Of a stretch of 64,000 bases of DNA, positions 1 through 8,420 are shown in pieces. Both the position numbers and the translations under genes were made by a program. Source of the stretch: Craspedostauros australis (Eukaryota > Bacillariophyta > Bacillariophyceae > Mastogloiales > Achnanthaceae); NCBI GenBank assembly GCA_026770025.1, contig JAMXDE010000005.1, positions 1,426,001 to 1,490,000 on the forward strand. Reading direction: 5' to 3'. The notes under the pieces were generated by a model. It was not told the DNA's origin, did not search any database, and saw nothing but the letters and a program-made list of their open reading frames with translations. Position 1 is the stretch's first letter. Each line of letters begins with the position of its first letter.

Positions 1-2
1 AT

Positions 3-3000
3 GTGAAGAGCGGAGACAACGAAGGCGAAGAAGATGGCGGAGACGAGAAGGAGGAAGAGGAAGAAGAGAAGAGCGAGGAGGAGGTGCTCATGGACATCTT
101 CGACATCGATGGCGCCGACTGGGTGATTAAGATGAACCCGCTGCAATACGCCATCGTGCTGGGACACGTCAACATGATCAAGTTGCTTGTGTCCTACTCC
201 GCCGACGTCCAGAAGAGTGCCGTTCACAAGGATCGCAACGAGAGTCTGAGTTCGTTGGCATTGCTGGCCGTCTTTGCCAATGAATGCGGCGAGCAAGGCC
301 AGCCACTCATCGATGAGATGCTGGATGTGCTCATGGAGGCTGGATGCACCGCAGCAGGCGTCGACATGGACATGAGTTCATTGTGGCACCGCTTGGCCGT
401 CTCCACCAATCCGCGATCCTTGCACCTGCTGCGCATGCTTGCGGAAAGAGATGCCGCGAAGCATGGTGGCAAGGCCAAGGCTCTGGATGTGATCGACACG
501 CGCTTTCGCACACCCCTGTACCTTGCCACTTTCTGCGGCAACAGTGAGGCAGTCTCCATCTTTCTCGAGGCAGGCGCGACACTCACATACGAAGTGGAGG
601 AGTGGGAGGCACGAGCGCAGCAGCTCCAAGAATCCATGCGCGCAAACGGCAATCGCGTCTACTACAACAGCGGCTCGGTGAGGCGGGAATACGAAAATTT
701 CCGATGTCCCATCTCCGTGGCAGTCCAGCATGCCGACGTTGACTGCCTCAAGGCGTATCTTGAGCATGACGCAGCGTTGGCAAACGCAACCATCCGAATT
801 GAGGGAGAGAAGCACAGCACGGGTGGCCGATACAAGCGGCAGCGCCAGCAACCAGCGACTAGACAAGCCGCGATGCTCGATCTCATTGACGAAGTCAAGC
901 GGACATCGCTCGTGAGCAAATCGAACGAAATGAACCTCAAGGCGCAGAGGTCGCAGCTCGAGCTGCAAACCAAAAATCATGAAACCGTCATCAAGCAAGC
1001 CACCAAGAAGCAAAACAACTCCTCTAACGACCGCTACAAGTATGCCGTTTGGTCCATCCTCATCCAGCAAGAGGAAGATATGAAGAAGGTGAGAGACTTC
1101 TCCCTCAATAAGCTGGAAATCACTGACGAAGATAACGAAATCGAGGCGAAGGCCAGGGAGCGCTTGGAAGAAGTGACGAAGATGATCAAGTCGTACGGCG
1201 GCAAGAGTCATCCTGACACAAACGAAGCAAAACCAGCAGATGCAACTGGGTACGTTGACAGAGCACAAACTGGAGCGATGGAGATGGAGCCATTCCTGGA
1301 CTGCTGCGAACTCCAGATGATCGCTTTCTACCAACTGTGTAACTGGACCTGGGGATTGTCGTATCGCAACTTCCGTGGCAACAACCTTCCAGATCCGGCC
1401 ATAGATGCCGCCAACAACCTGTTGCTGGCTGCGGCGACAGGCGACGCGGCGGCAGCATCCGACGCCTGCCTCGAATCCAAGATTGCGATCATCGACACCG
1501 TTGGCTACACCCCTCTCTTCCTCGCCGTCCGGTCTGGCTCCGTGGAATGCGTGCAGACAATCTTCGAGAATGCCATGAAGCAGCACCAGGCGTACCTGGA
1601 CTGGCGCAAGGCACTTCGTGATGCCCAGAAGGCCAGCGAAGAAGACGACGGCGAACCGGAGACACTCAACCTGAAGGACAAGCTCAAGCGCCTCAACAAC
1701 CTTGAGATCGCTGCAGGCGAAACGCCCAAGAACACACGCCCAACGCCCGACATGATGAGGCAGCAGCTGGAGGCCGCCGCAGGATTCGCCAGCAACCAAC
1801 AGACGCAGAGCAAGGCGCTGGACAAGACCAGCTCGAAGATCTCCGCCTACATGCTGTTGATGAATCGTTCCAGCGTGCTCGCTGACCAAGAGACCAACCT
1901 CAGAGCGTTGAAGCAGAAGCTGTGGAAGCAGCAACCTCATTCTTTCTCCCATGATTGGGTCGATCAACCAGCAAGACTCAGGCCCATGGAGCTCGCCATC
2001 ATCCGTGGCGATGTCAACATGGTGAAAGCCCTCATTGCGCTGGTGGAAAAGCTCGAGGATGATGGAGAAAGCGAAGAGGAAGGCGACCCAGGCAAGGCAA
2101 AGGTTGCAGCATCCACTGCCGATGGCATGGACGTCGACGATGACGGCGGTGACATGGACTGCGACGACGAGGAGGCCGGAGAAGAAGACCTTGGAGACGA
2201 GGACACGGACCACGGTCACAGTGACAACGAAAGCGACGAAGACAGCGACGAGGATTGTGACGAGGACAGTGACGATGGCCAAATGGATCCCGAAGCCAAA
2301 AACAAGCTCAACTACCGCGAGATCCGTTACATCCTGTTCGGAGATGGTTCATCCAACATAGATCTAGGATGCATGACGTTGGCGCAGCTCGCAATTGCCA
2401 TGGACAACGTGGAGGTCTTCAGCGCCATTGCCGAGATCGCCCGCGAGCATCTGCTTCCGGTGGCTGCCGTCGCGAGATGGAAGGGTGAGGTGGACAAGAA
2501 GGAGTTTGGTGATCTTGACGCCAAAACCGTCAAGGCACGCAAAAAACAAACGAAAGAGATCTTTGATCCGACTGCTGGATACCGAGTCACCACCCCAACT
2601 TGGTCGGTGGACCGTCACAATGGAAATAGACACAGTTCCACCCCACCATGCCCAACAATCATCCAGTTCGCCATGGCTCTTGGGTCAACCGCGATCATCA
2701 ACGCCCTCGTGTCGGGTTCGTTGGACAAGGTGGTGGTGGATTGGATATTCAAAATGAAGGGCAAGATGAGCGAATTCAAGGTGGTGAAGTCTATACAGAA
2801 GTATAATGGCTATCCAGCGAAAGGTGTGGCACCTGGCGTGACGTGGGTGTGTAAGAGAGCGCGTGCAGGTTGCACTCGCAATGAGCTGTTTCACCGTCTT
2901 ATTAGCCCCAGCGCACAGGACGGAGACGGCAGGAATGCTCTATTCTACGTTCCGTCCGACATGATGGATGCCGCAGTGAAGTGTGCGTGCAAGTCGATGG

Positions 3001-4082
3001 TCGATGCATCGTTGGCATCCAGCGAAGATGAAGCCAAGGAAATCTTCTTGAACCAGGAGATGGCGAAAGGTGGAATCAATCCACTCAAGGCAGCAACATC
3101 GGCCTATCAACACGACAGGGTGAAGAAGCTGATCGAGATGGGATGCAAGCCACACAAGACAAGCGGAGGTAAGAACTGGAATGCTGTCCACCTCGCCATT
3201 CCTGACGATGTAATCAAGGGTGTTCTCAAACTGCGGTTGGGTGATAAGGATACAGCTTCGTCCGAAGAGGCGATGGGCAAGGTGTGGGAGCAATGTCGTG
3301 CATTGATCGACGCTCTGCTGACCAACTGCAGCGACGATGAGGTGGCTGAAGCACTGCTCTGTCCGGAGGCTGAGCACTCGCCGTTGATGATAGCCATCAA
3401 GGAAGGTGCGGATAGCATCACGGCAAGGTTCCTCATCGACAAGCTGGCCAGCCGCGCGAAGGAAGCTCTCTCCGTCCGCGATGCCGATCTCAACTCGCTA
3501 ACGCACCTGTGCGTGGATCGCACGATGAAGGGCGGTCTCACGCAGAGCGATTTCGGAACGCTGAAGATGCTGATCGAAATGGCCTCGGAGGTCCCTGCGC
3601 TGGGCCCCAACGCGGAAAACTCAAACGGAGTGACGCCCATTGACGCGGCCCTGCAGAAGGTGGTGTCCGTGTGGGGTGCTGCGAAGTCGCAGAAGCAAGA
3701 ACGGAGCAAGCCGCCCGGAATCCACAATCGCCGACGATCTGACATCCGGCGCCCTCCTATGTGGCTGCCTGACGCCAACGAGGAGGATCACAGCGTGCCT
3801 GCACAGCGGCAGGTGTTGTCAGAGCTGCAATCCGCGGCAAAGGTGACCACCGTGGATTTGTCCAAGCGCGCGACGGCAGGCTTTGATGAGGTGAAGAAGG
3901 CCAAGCAGATTGCCGCCAAGAAAGCCAAAGAAGCATCGGGCGACACTTATGGCAATGATCGCGACCAGCAGCGCCGCCCTGATGGTCCGCCATGTGTTTT
4001 CCCGCTGGACCCCAACGCTACCACACATTTCGACAAGCTGTACGGGGTGCCGCCACGCGTGTGGCCACATTGGGCAAAATAG
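3..4082 (+). CDS. Ankyrin-repeat protein, 5'-truncated by the window edge
   Basis: The frame is open from the first bases (the first in-frame codon is GTG), so the real start lies upstream. The visible part is 1359 residues ending at TAG. Ankyrin-like helical repeats recur along it, for example NPLQYAIVLGHVNMIKLLV (about residue 45), TPLYLATFCGNSEAVSIFLEAG (about 170), TPLFLAVRSGSVECVQTIF (about 500), RPMELAIIRGDVNMVKALI (about 660) and SPLMIAIKEGADSITARFL (about 1125). They are separated by charged, coiled-coil-like spacers and an Asp/Glu-rich stretch at about 680-765. No kinase, death or other catalytic domain is visible. Ankyrin arrays normally mediate protein-protein contacts, and no specific partner can be inferred. 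The tail is basic and ends in a short proline/tryptophan-rich segment. It converges with the glycosyltransferase gene, whose stop is 194 bp away. Confidence 0.85.
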   Translation: MKSGDNEGEEDGGDEKEEEEEEKSEEEVLMDIFDIDGADWVIKMNPLQYAIVLGHVNMIKLLVSYSADVQKSAVHKDRNESLSSLALLAVFANECGEQGQPLIDEMLDVLMEAGCTAAGVDMDMSSLWHRLAVSTNPRSLHLLRMLAERDAAKHGGKAKALDVIDTRFRTPLYLATFCGNSEAVSIFLEAGATLTYEVEEWEARAQQLQESMRANGNRVYYNSGSVRREYENFRCPISVAVQHADVDCLKAYLEHDAALANATIRIEGEKHSTGGRYKRQRQQPATRQAAMLDLIDEVKRTSLVSKSNEMNLKAQRSQLELQTKNHETVIKQATKKQNNSSNDRYKYAVWSILIQQEEDMKKVRDFSLNKLEITDEDNEIEAKARERLEEVTKMIKSYGGKSHPDTNEAKPADATGYVDRAQTGAMEMEPFLDCCELQMIAFYQLCNWTWGLSYRNFRGNNLPDPAIDAANNLLLAAATGDAAAASDACLESKIAIIDTVGYTPLFLAVRSGSVECVQTIFENAMKQHQAYLDWRKALRDAQKASEEDDGEPETLNLKDKLKRLNNLEIAAGETPKNTRPTPDMMRQQLEAAAGFASNQQTQSKALDKTSSKISAYMLLMNRSSVLADQETNLRALKQKLWKQQPHSFSHDWVDQPARLRPMELAIIRGDVNMVKALIALVEKLEDDGESEEEGDPGKAKVAASTADGMDVDDDGGDMDCDDEEAGEEDLGDEDTDHGHSDNESDEDSDEDCDEDSDDGQMDPEAKNKLNYREIRYILFGDGSSNIDLGCMTLAQLAIAMDNVEVFSAIAEIAREHLLPVAAVARWKGEVDKKEFGDLDAKTVKARKKQTKEIFDPTAGYRVTTPTWSVDRHNGNRHSSTPPCPTIIQFAMALGSTAIINALVSGSLDKVVVDWIFKMKGKMSEFKVVKSIQKYNGYPAKGVAPGVTWVCKRARAGCTRNELFHRLISPSAQDGDGRNALFYVPSDMMDAAVKCACKSMVDASLASSEDEAKEIFLNQEMAKGGINPLKAATSAYQHDRVKKLIEMGCKPHKTSGGKNWNAVHLAIPDDVIKGVLKLRLGDKDTASSEEAMGKVWEQCRALIDALLTNCSDDEVAEALLCPEAEHSPLMIAIKEGADSITARFLIDKLASRAKEALSVRDADLNSLTHLCVDRTMKGGLTQSDFGTLKMLIEMASEVPALGPNAENSNGVTPIDAALQKVVSVWGAAKSQKQERSKPPGIHNRRRSDIRRPPMWLPDANEEDHSVPAQRQVLSELQSAAKVTTVDLSKRATAGFDEVKKAKQIAAKKAKEASGDTYGNDRDQQRRPDGPPCVFPLDPNATTHFDKLYGVPPRVWPHWAK

Positions 4083-4275
4083 GACGGGTGTCAGCAGTCA
4101 CACCACGAGCAGTATCAAGAGCAAGCCGCTCACCGTCAGTCGTGAACTCGCCACAATACGAGTAGGGAGAATCACAGAACTCTTTAGATCTACAAATGCA
4201 TTTACTCTTGGCCTTCTGTTCTATTCTATTATGCAATGCACATTGCTTCGCGGCTGCACTTGCCTGTTCCTACTT

Positions 4276-6012
4276 CTACTGCTGTTGATGTTGCTGCTGC
4301 TGTTTCCGTTTAGATTCGATCGTGTTCTTCATTGATTTGAAGGTCGGATAGCGTCCCAACGCAGGTCGTCGGCTGTGCGGCAGTTTGTCGAAGCTGCGGA
4401 TGGTGACATTGAGCTGCCGCGTGACTTGTCTCAGACACCAATACCAATACGCCTTGGAGGAATCGAGATCCTGGATGGATTCTGGCAATGGCACTGGCGC
4501 CGGTGATTCCCACGGTTTGGAATCGCCACTGAAATGGATGAAATCCCGATGCGGGGCATGATCCAAGAACATGGGGTGGCGGGTGCTACCATAGTGGTTG
4601 GGGTGCTCCATGCCGATTGGGAGGCATGTCTTGTGCTGCGACCACAGCCACGACGACTTGTCGATCGCTTCTTTTCGCAGCAGCTTGGGTTTCCTTTCCT
4701 TCTGACCATTGTGCTTGCCACCGCCACTGTCGACATTGTCTGCAACGACTGTCGTGATTGTTGCATTGGAGATGGTGGCGCCCAAACCAAACCCAAAACC
4801 AGTGTCATGACCAAGGTGAGAGTCAGGATGAGAATCAGAGGTGGATCCCCAATGCTCCATGTCATCGAGGTTGATGATGGTGACCTGTTGCTTGTGGAAC
4901 TTGGTCCAATAGTAAAGCAAACCTTGATCTGCGAAGTCTCCGTGGAATGTCCAGTTGATGCCGTCGTACAGCTCGGATGGTGGATATCCTGGCAACCCCG
5001 TCCATGATCCGTCCTTGGATTGGATGACACGCCATGGATCATCGTCGGGTATGGGAGTGCCCCAACCAACGACCGGATCCCAATGCGGATACGGCAATCG
5101 CAATGCCTCTTCTTCACGTCGGTGGATGATCTCCTGTATTTGGGGATAGTGGAACACAGCGGGCTCCAAGAGGAAGATGCCACCATGGGCTGGTTCGTTG
5201 AACCATGCAAAGATGACGTTGGGTTGCAGCTTGCCGTCGATGGAGGCTTCCAGCAGGTAATCGAGGTTGCACAACGGCATGGCATCGGAATCGAGGTAGA
5301 GAACGCGGGAGTAGTGATGCAGCTGCAGGATGCGGAACTTTTCCATTTGCGCAGCGTAGAAGTTGTCACGGACAGGCTTGGGGAGGTAGATGTACTTGAC
5401 GCCCATGCGATGGAGCCATGTCTCGTCTCTGGCTGTGAGGGTGGTGTGGTTGGAGTATTTTGAGATCTGGAGCATGACGATGACATCGGCGTTGCTGCTG
5501 TGCGTCTGAAGGATGAACTTGGAGACGAGGATGTTGTAGATGTAGTTCCTGTAGGACCATGGTTTGTCAGGATCGCAACCTGCAACAAGGAAGGCGTATG
5601 CGTACTTTCTCGTGGTCGAAGAGTTAGTCGGCGGAGTGGACGCCGATCCTGATGTTGTTGCCGCTGTTGCCAGTGCCGCTCGTGATGCTATTGTCCTTAT
5701 TGCCGATGTTGCTGTTGGCTCGGCGATGTCCAACATGGAATGGACGATGTGCATGGAGTAGACGAGCTGGACGACGGCAAATAGCACGATGCAAAGTAGC
5801 ATGATCAACGATCGAAATCGGTACCATGGTCGGCTCTGTGATTGAGATCCAGCAACGCCATTCTTCCGCCTCGATCCTTGCTCTTCGGAGATCGCTGCTG
5901 GGCGAGCTGTCATGATGGCGTTCGCAGACGTGAGCGTAGATGTGTGGGTGCTGCGTCTCTGGTCATCTCGCTTCGCGGATCTTCTCTCTGCCTTGTTTGC
6001 TCCTGCTTGCAC
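4276..6012 (-). CDS. Glycosyltransferase family 8 (glycogenin-like) type II membrane protein
   Basis: Predicted protein of 578 residues. A basic, Ser/Thr-rich cytosolic tail (1-67) is followed by one membrane anchor at about 69-88 and a lumenal Ser/Thr stem, the layout of a Golgi type II transferase. The catalytic domain begins near residue 137 (KYAYAFLVAGCD). It contains the donor-nucleotide and metal-binding DxD motif as YLDSDAMPL (D241-S-D243) and the later GGIFLLEP segment typical of GT8. Near the C-terminus HFSGDSKPW resembles the HxxGxxKPW metal/UDP motif of glycogenin and galactinol-synthase relatives. The family transfers a sugar from a UDP donor with retention; the acceptor cannot be read from sequence. 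The C-terminal tail is Lys/Gln-rich with a short polyGln run. The first in-frame Met was used, and its hydrophilic lead is compatible with the anchor position. Confidence 0.88.
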   Translation of the reverse strand: MQAGANKAERRSAKRDDQRRSTHTSTLTSANAIMTARPAAISEEQGSRRKNGVAGSQSQSRPWYRFRSLIMLLCIVLFAVVQLVYSMHIVHSMLDIAEPTATSAIRTIASRAALATAATTSGSASTPPTNSSTTRKYAYAFLVAGCDPDKPWSYRNYIYNILVSKFILQTHSSNADVIVMLQISKYSNHTTLTARDETWLHRMGVKYIYLPKPVRDNFYAAQMEKFRILQLHHYSRVLYLDSDAMPLCNLDYLLEASIDGKLQPNVIFAWFNEPAHGGIFLLEPAVFHYPQIQEIIHRREEEALRLPYPHWDPVVGWGTPIPDDDPWRVIQSKDGSWTGLPGYPPSELYDGINWTFHGDFADQGLLYYWTKFHKQQVTIINLDDMEHWGSTSDSHPDSHLGHDTGFGFGLGATISNATITTVVADNVDSGGGKHNGQKERKPKLLRKEAIDKSSWLWSQHKTCLPIGMEHPNHYGSTRHPMFLDHAPHRDFIHFSGDSKPWESPAPVPLPESIQDLDSSKAYWYWCLRQVTRQLNVTIRSFDKLPHSRRPALGRYPTFKSMKNTIESKRKQQQQHQQQ

Positions 6013-6207
6013 CCATGCGATTGCGGATTGATCACATCATAGGTCGTATTATACGTGCACGGATACTCGCAGAGGTAGAAGTATGAGCACTCGTAGCTCG
6101 TATGATGGTGGATGTGAGCAATGCGAAAGATACCATCAACAACGACGTCGGCGAAGGCGAGGATGCCAGCGCCATCTACCATCGCGCCTCAACACGCTGA
6201 TCGAAGC

Positions 6208-6480
6208 TATTGGAATCTGGGCTGATGGTAACGACTGTGGATGATCAGTGTGTGTGCTAACTGTGTTGTGTAGGGAATTATGAGGCATACCTCGCTACTT
6301 TTGTTGTGTTTCGCTTTGTTCTGTTCCATCAGCGTTCGTGCACGTATTTCGATGTTTGCCTTCTCATTTCTCTCTGCTGTTGCGTCTTGATCGCTGCTGT
6401 GTGGTCGTCGTATCTTTTGTGTTTCCGATTCATGCGATCGTAGCTCCATGTCTCCGGCTCGTGCGGTCGTGGCTCCAATA
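6208..6480 (-). repeat. LTR, 3' copy relative to the minus-strand sense
   Basis: 273-bp direct repeat, identical to 7973-8245. It has terminal TATTGGA/TCCAATA and is preceded on the plus strand by the target duplication GAAGC at 6203-6207. Confidence 0.92.
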
Positions 6481-6502
6481 CGCCCCTTTATAACCTCACT
6501 TG

Positions 6503-7765
6503 TCAATGGGCACGTGAGGTTGTAATCCAGACACAGGGCAACTCACGTGTGCTTCTTTCAGCATGGGTAGTAGGCTCAGCTGGTTGTGGATCGTCCGGAC
6601 AGTAGGTTTTGGCTTCGATCAGATGGGGATGGATGCAGAAAAGAGACAGCTGTCTCAGCCTCATGAATACGGATCTGCTGAGCGATTTGGTCAGTGTGTC
6701 TGCTTTGAGCCAATGTGGTGGTGGTGGCTTTGGTTCCGGCCGCAGTGCAGCAACAGGGATATCTGGTGGCATGCGAAGGATGGGAGTTGCGTGATGAGCA
6801 TGTTTCACCCAAGATCCGCAGCGATGTGTCAGGGTCGACCAAAGATGAGATGATTGGCGCCCCTTTATCACAGACGGACGGCTGGGCTGGATGTGGCGCC
6901 CCTGGACAGAAGGAGGCGGACCAGGACCTGGAGTACGAACAGGAGCGAGGACAGGCAGTACGGTCGGTGGTGATCGGACATTGTCACTGGGAGGAACGTC
7001 ATGTCTGGTTGTATCTGGAACAGGTGCTGGGGGTCGCAAGGGAACACGATACGCAGCTCTGTGTGGGTCACTGGTTTTGGTTGCGAATGGCTTGATTGCT
7101 GTCCGCATGGGGAATGGCTGCGGAGGTGGAGCGTCGGAAGTACATGGTGTCATGATGTTGATGGCTGGAGGTGATGGCAAAGTGGCCAAGTCGCCATATA
7201 TTTCTGGCGGGAAGTTACTGTCATAACCCCCTTTCATGCACTTGAGCCATGCGGTCGGAGTGAGTTCAGGGATACCGAACCATGTCGCAGAGTTCTTCTG
7301 TGCGTGCTTGTCGTGTGAGATGACTGCCTTGGTGATGTCCTGTATTGGGGACAGCACTGTGTCACAAAAAGCTGCATATGCATCCTTGGTTATGTCGTCA
7401 GGATCTGGTTCAAGAACTTGATTTGGAGCGATGGTCTCCAAATCCTTCTCGATGTACGCGCGAAAGCGATGGAGCGCAATCAAGTCTGGGATAAGCGAGC
7501 AGGTTGTGGCGGGGCATCGCAGGTGGATCAATATAGATCCAGTCTGTAGACGTGAGAGGAATCCCACCCTCCGGAGGACGCGTTTGATATCCAGGCCATC
7601 GCGTGCTTGCTTGGTCTCAAACATCGGGGCGAGGTAGATGAAGGGTTCGGAAAACCCGAGGACGGTGCGGAGGAATTCGACGGTTTGCTTTGTCTTGTCA
7701 GGCGGCTCGCGGGGCATCCGGAAACCGGATGTGGTGACAATCCCCTCAACAGAGCGAGCCATCAT
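6503..7765 (-). CDS. Unrecognised protein encoded inside the LTR element
   Basis: An open frame of 420 residues fills most of the interior of the LTR element and ends 22 bp before the 3' LTR. The N-terminal 200 residues look globular (for example LRRVGFLSRLQTGSILIHL and KNSATWFGIPELTPTAWLK). The middle, about 200-310, is Pro-rich and resembles a disordered linker, and the C-terminal part is basic. No CCHC zinc knuckle, DxG protease motif, or integrase or reverse-transcriptase motif is visible. By position it could be a gag-like protein or a captured host fragment, but I do not recognise it. The start at the double ATG (7765) is the first Met of the open frame. Confidence 0.55.
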   Translation of the reverse strand: MMARSVEGIVTTSGFRMPREPPDKTKQTVEFLRTVLGFSEPFIYLAPMFETKQARDGLDIKRVLRRVGFLSRLQTGSILIHLRCPATTCSLIPDLIALHRFRAYIEKDLETIAPNQVLEPDPDDITKDAYAAFCDTVLSPIQDITKAVISHDKHAQKNSATWFGIPELTPTAWLKCMKGGYDSNFPPEIYGDLATLPSPPAINIMTPCTSDAPPPQPFPMRTAIKPFATKTSDPHRAAYRVPLRPPAPVPDTTRHDVPPSDNVRSPPTVLPVLAPVRTPGPGPPPSVQGRHIQPSRPSVIKGRQSSHLWSTLTHRCGSWVKHAHHATPILRMPPDIPVAALRPEPKPPPPHWLKADTLTKSLSRSVFMRLRQLSLFCIHPHLIEAKTYCPDDPQPAEPTTHAERSTRELPCVWITTSRAH

Positions 7766-7972
7766 GATGCAAGCGCAGTGCGTAGCAGTCTCAGTTCGAG
7801 ATAGCGCCAGGTATCCCCCCCAACAGTCGAATCCTCCGCGCGAAGAAGTGCCTCAAAACCAAACTGCCCCAAAATGCCTCAATGCCTCAATCAAACGGCG
7901 AACGGCGACGGCGGCGGCAACGGCAACAGCAAGCGTCCGGGAACGATCAGTGAGTCGAAGGTCCTGATAAAC

Positions 7973-8245
7973 TATTGGAATCTGGGCTGATGGTAACGAC
8001 TGTGGATGATCAGTGTGTGTGCTAACTGTGTTGTGTAGGGAATTATGAGGCATACCTCGCTACTTTTGTTGTGTTTCGCTTTGTTCTGTTCCATCAGCGT
8101 TCGTGCACGTATTTCGATGTTTGCCTTCTCATTTCTCTCTGCTGTTGCGTCTTGATCGCTGCTGTGTGGTCGTCGTATCTTTTGTGTTTCCGATTCATGC
8201 GATCGTAGCTCCATGTCTCCGGCTCGTGCGGTCGTGGCTCCAATA
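7973..8245 (-). repeat. LTR, 5' copy relative to the minus-strand sense
   Basis: 273-bp direct repeat, identical to 6208-6480 at an offset of 1765 bp. It is followed on the plus strand by the second GAAGC at 8246-8250. Confidence 0.92.
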
Positions 8246-8420
8246 GAAGCAACAATCTGACATGAAGAGCCATGTTGTTCCTTTCACGCTTGAATCGAAC
8301 GAGTCAATTCTCTGCACTCTTCAGTGCCGAAAGTAGGCATGCGAAGTCAACATCCTCCATGCAGAATAAGATGCCGCGTTGATGTTCGTTGACTCAAATT
8401 ACAGCTCTCTCTCTCTAGAC

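Larger units (their letters stand above)
6208..8245 (-). mobile_element. Non-autonomous LTR retrotransposon-like element, recent insertion
   Basis: Two direct repeats of 273 bp, identical base for base as read by eye, bound a 1492-bp interior. Each repeat begins TATTGGA and ends TCCAATA, a short terminal inverted repeat in place of the usual TG...CA. The element is flanked by the 5-bp duplication GAAGC (6203-6207 and 8246-8250), as expected from integrase-mediated insertion. On the minus strand a purine-rich AAAGGGGCG (6489-6481) directly precedes the 6208-6480 repeat and would serve as polypurine tract, so the minus strand is probably sense. The interior encodes one 420-residue frame and no visible protease, integrase, reverse transcriptase or RNase H. 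It would therefore need proteins from another element. Identical LTRs imply that very little time has passed since insertion. No standard primer-binding site complementary to a tRNA 3' end was recognised. Confidence 0.9.

Noticed and set aside
378..2282. 634-residue minus-strand frame
   Set aside because: It lies fully antisense to the ankyrin-repeat gene, has no domain and a Val/Leu/Arg composition typical of reverse-frame shadows.
6207..6506. 99-residue frame reading through the LTR and its copy at 7972-8214
   Set aside because: It lies inside the LTR, is duplicated only because the LTR is, and has no domain.
7940..7972. Half-tRNA primer-binding site next to the 5' LTR
   Set aside because: The sequence contains CTGATAA like an Ile anticodon loop, but the stem does not pair well enough to claim.
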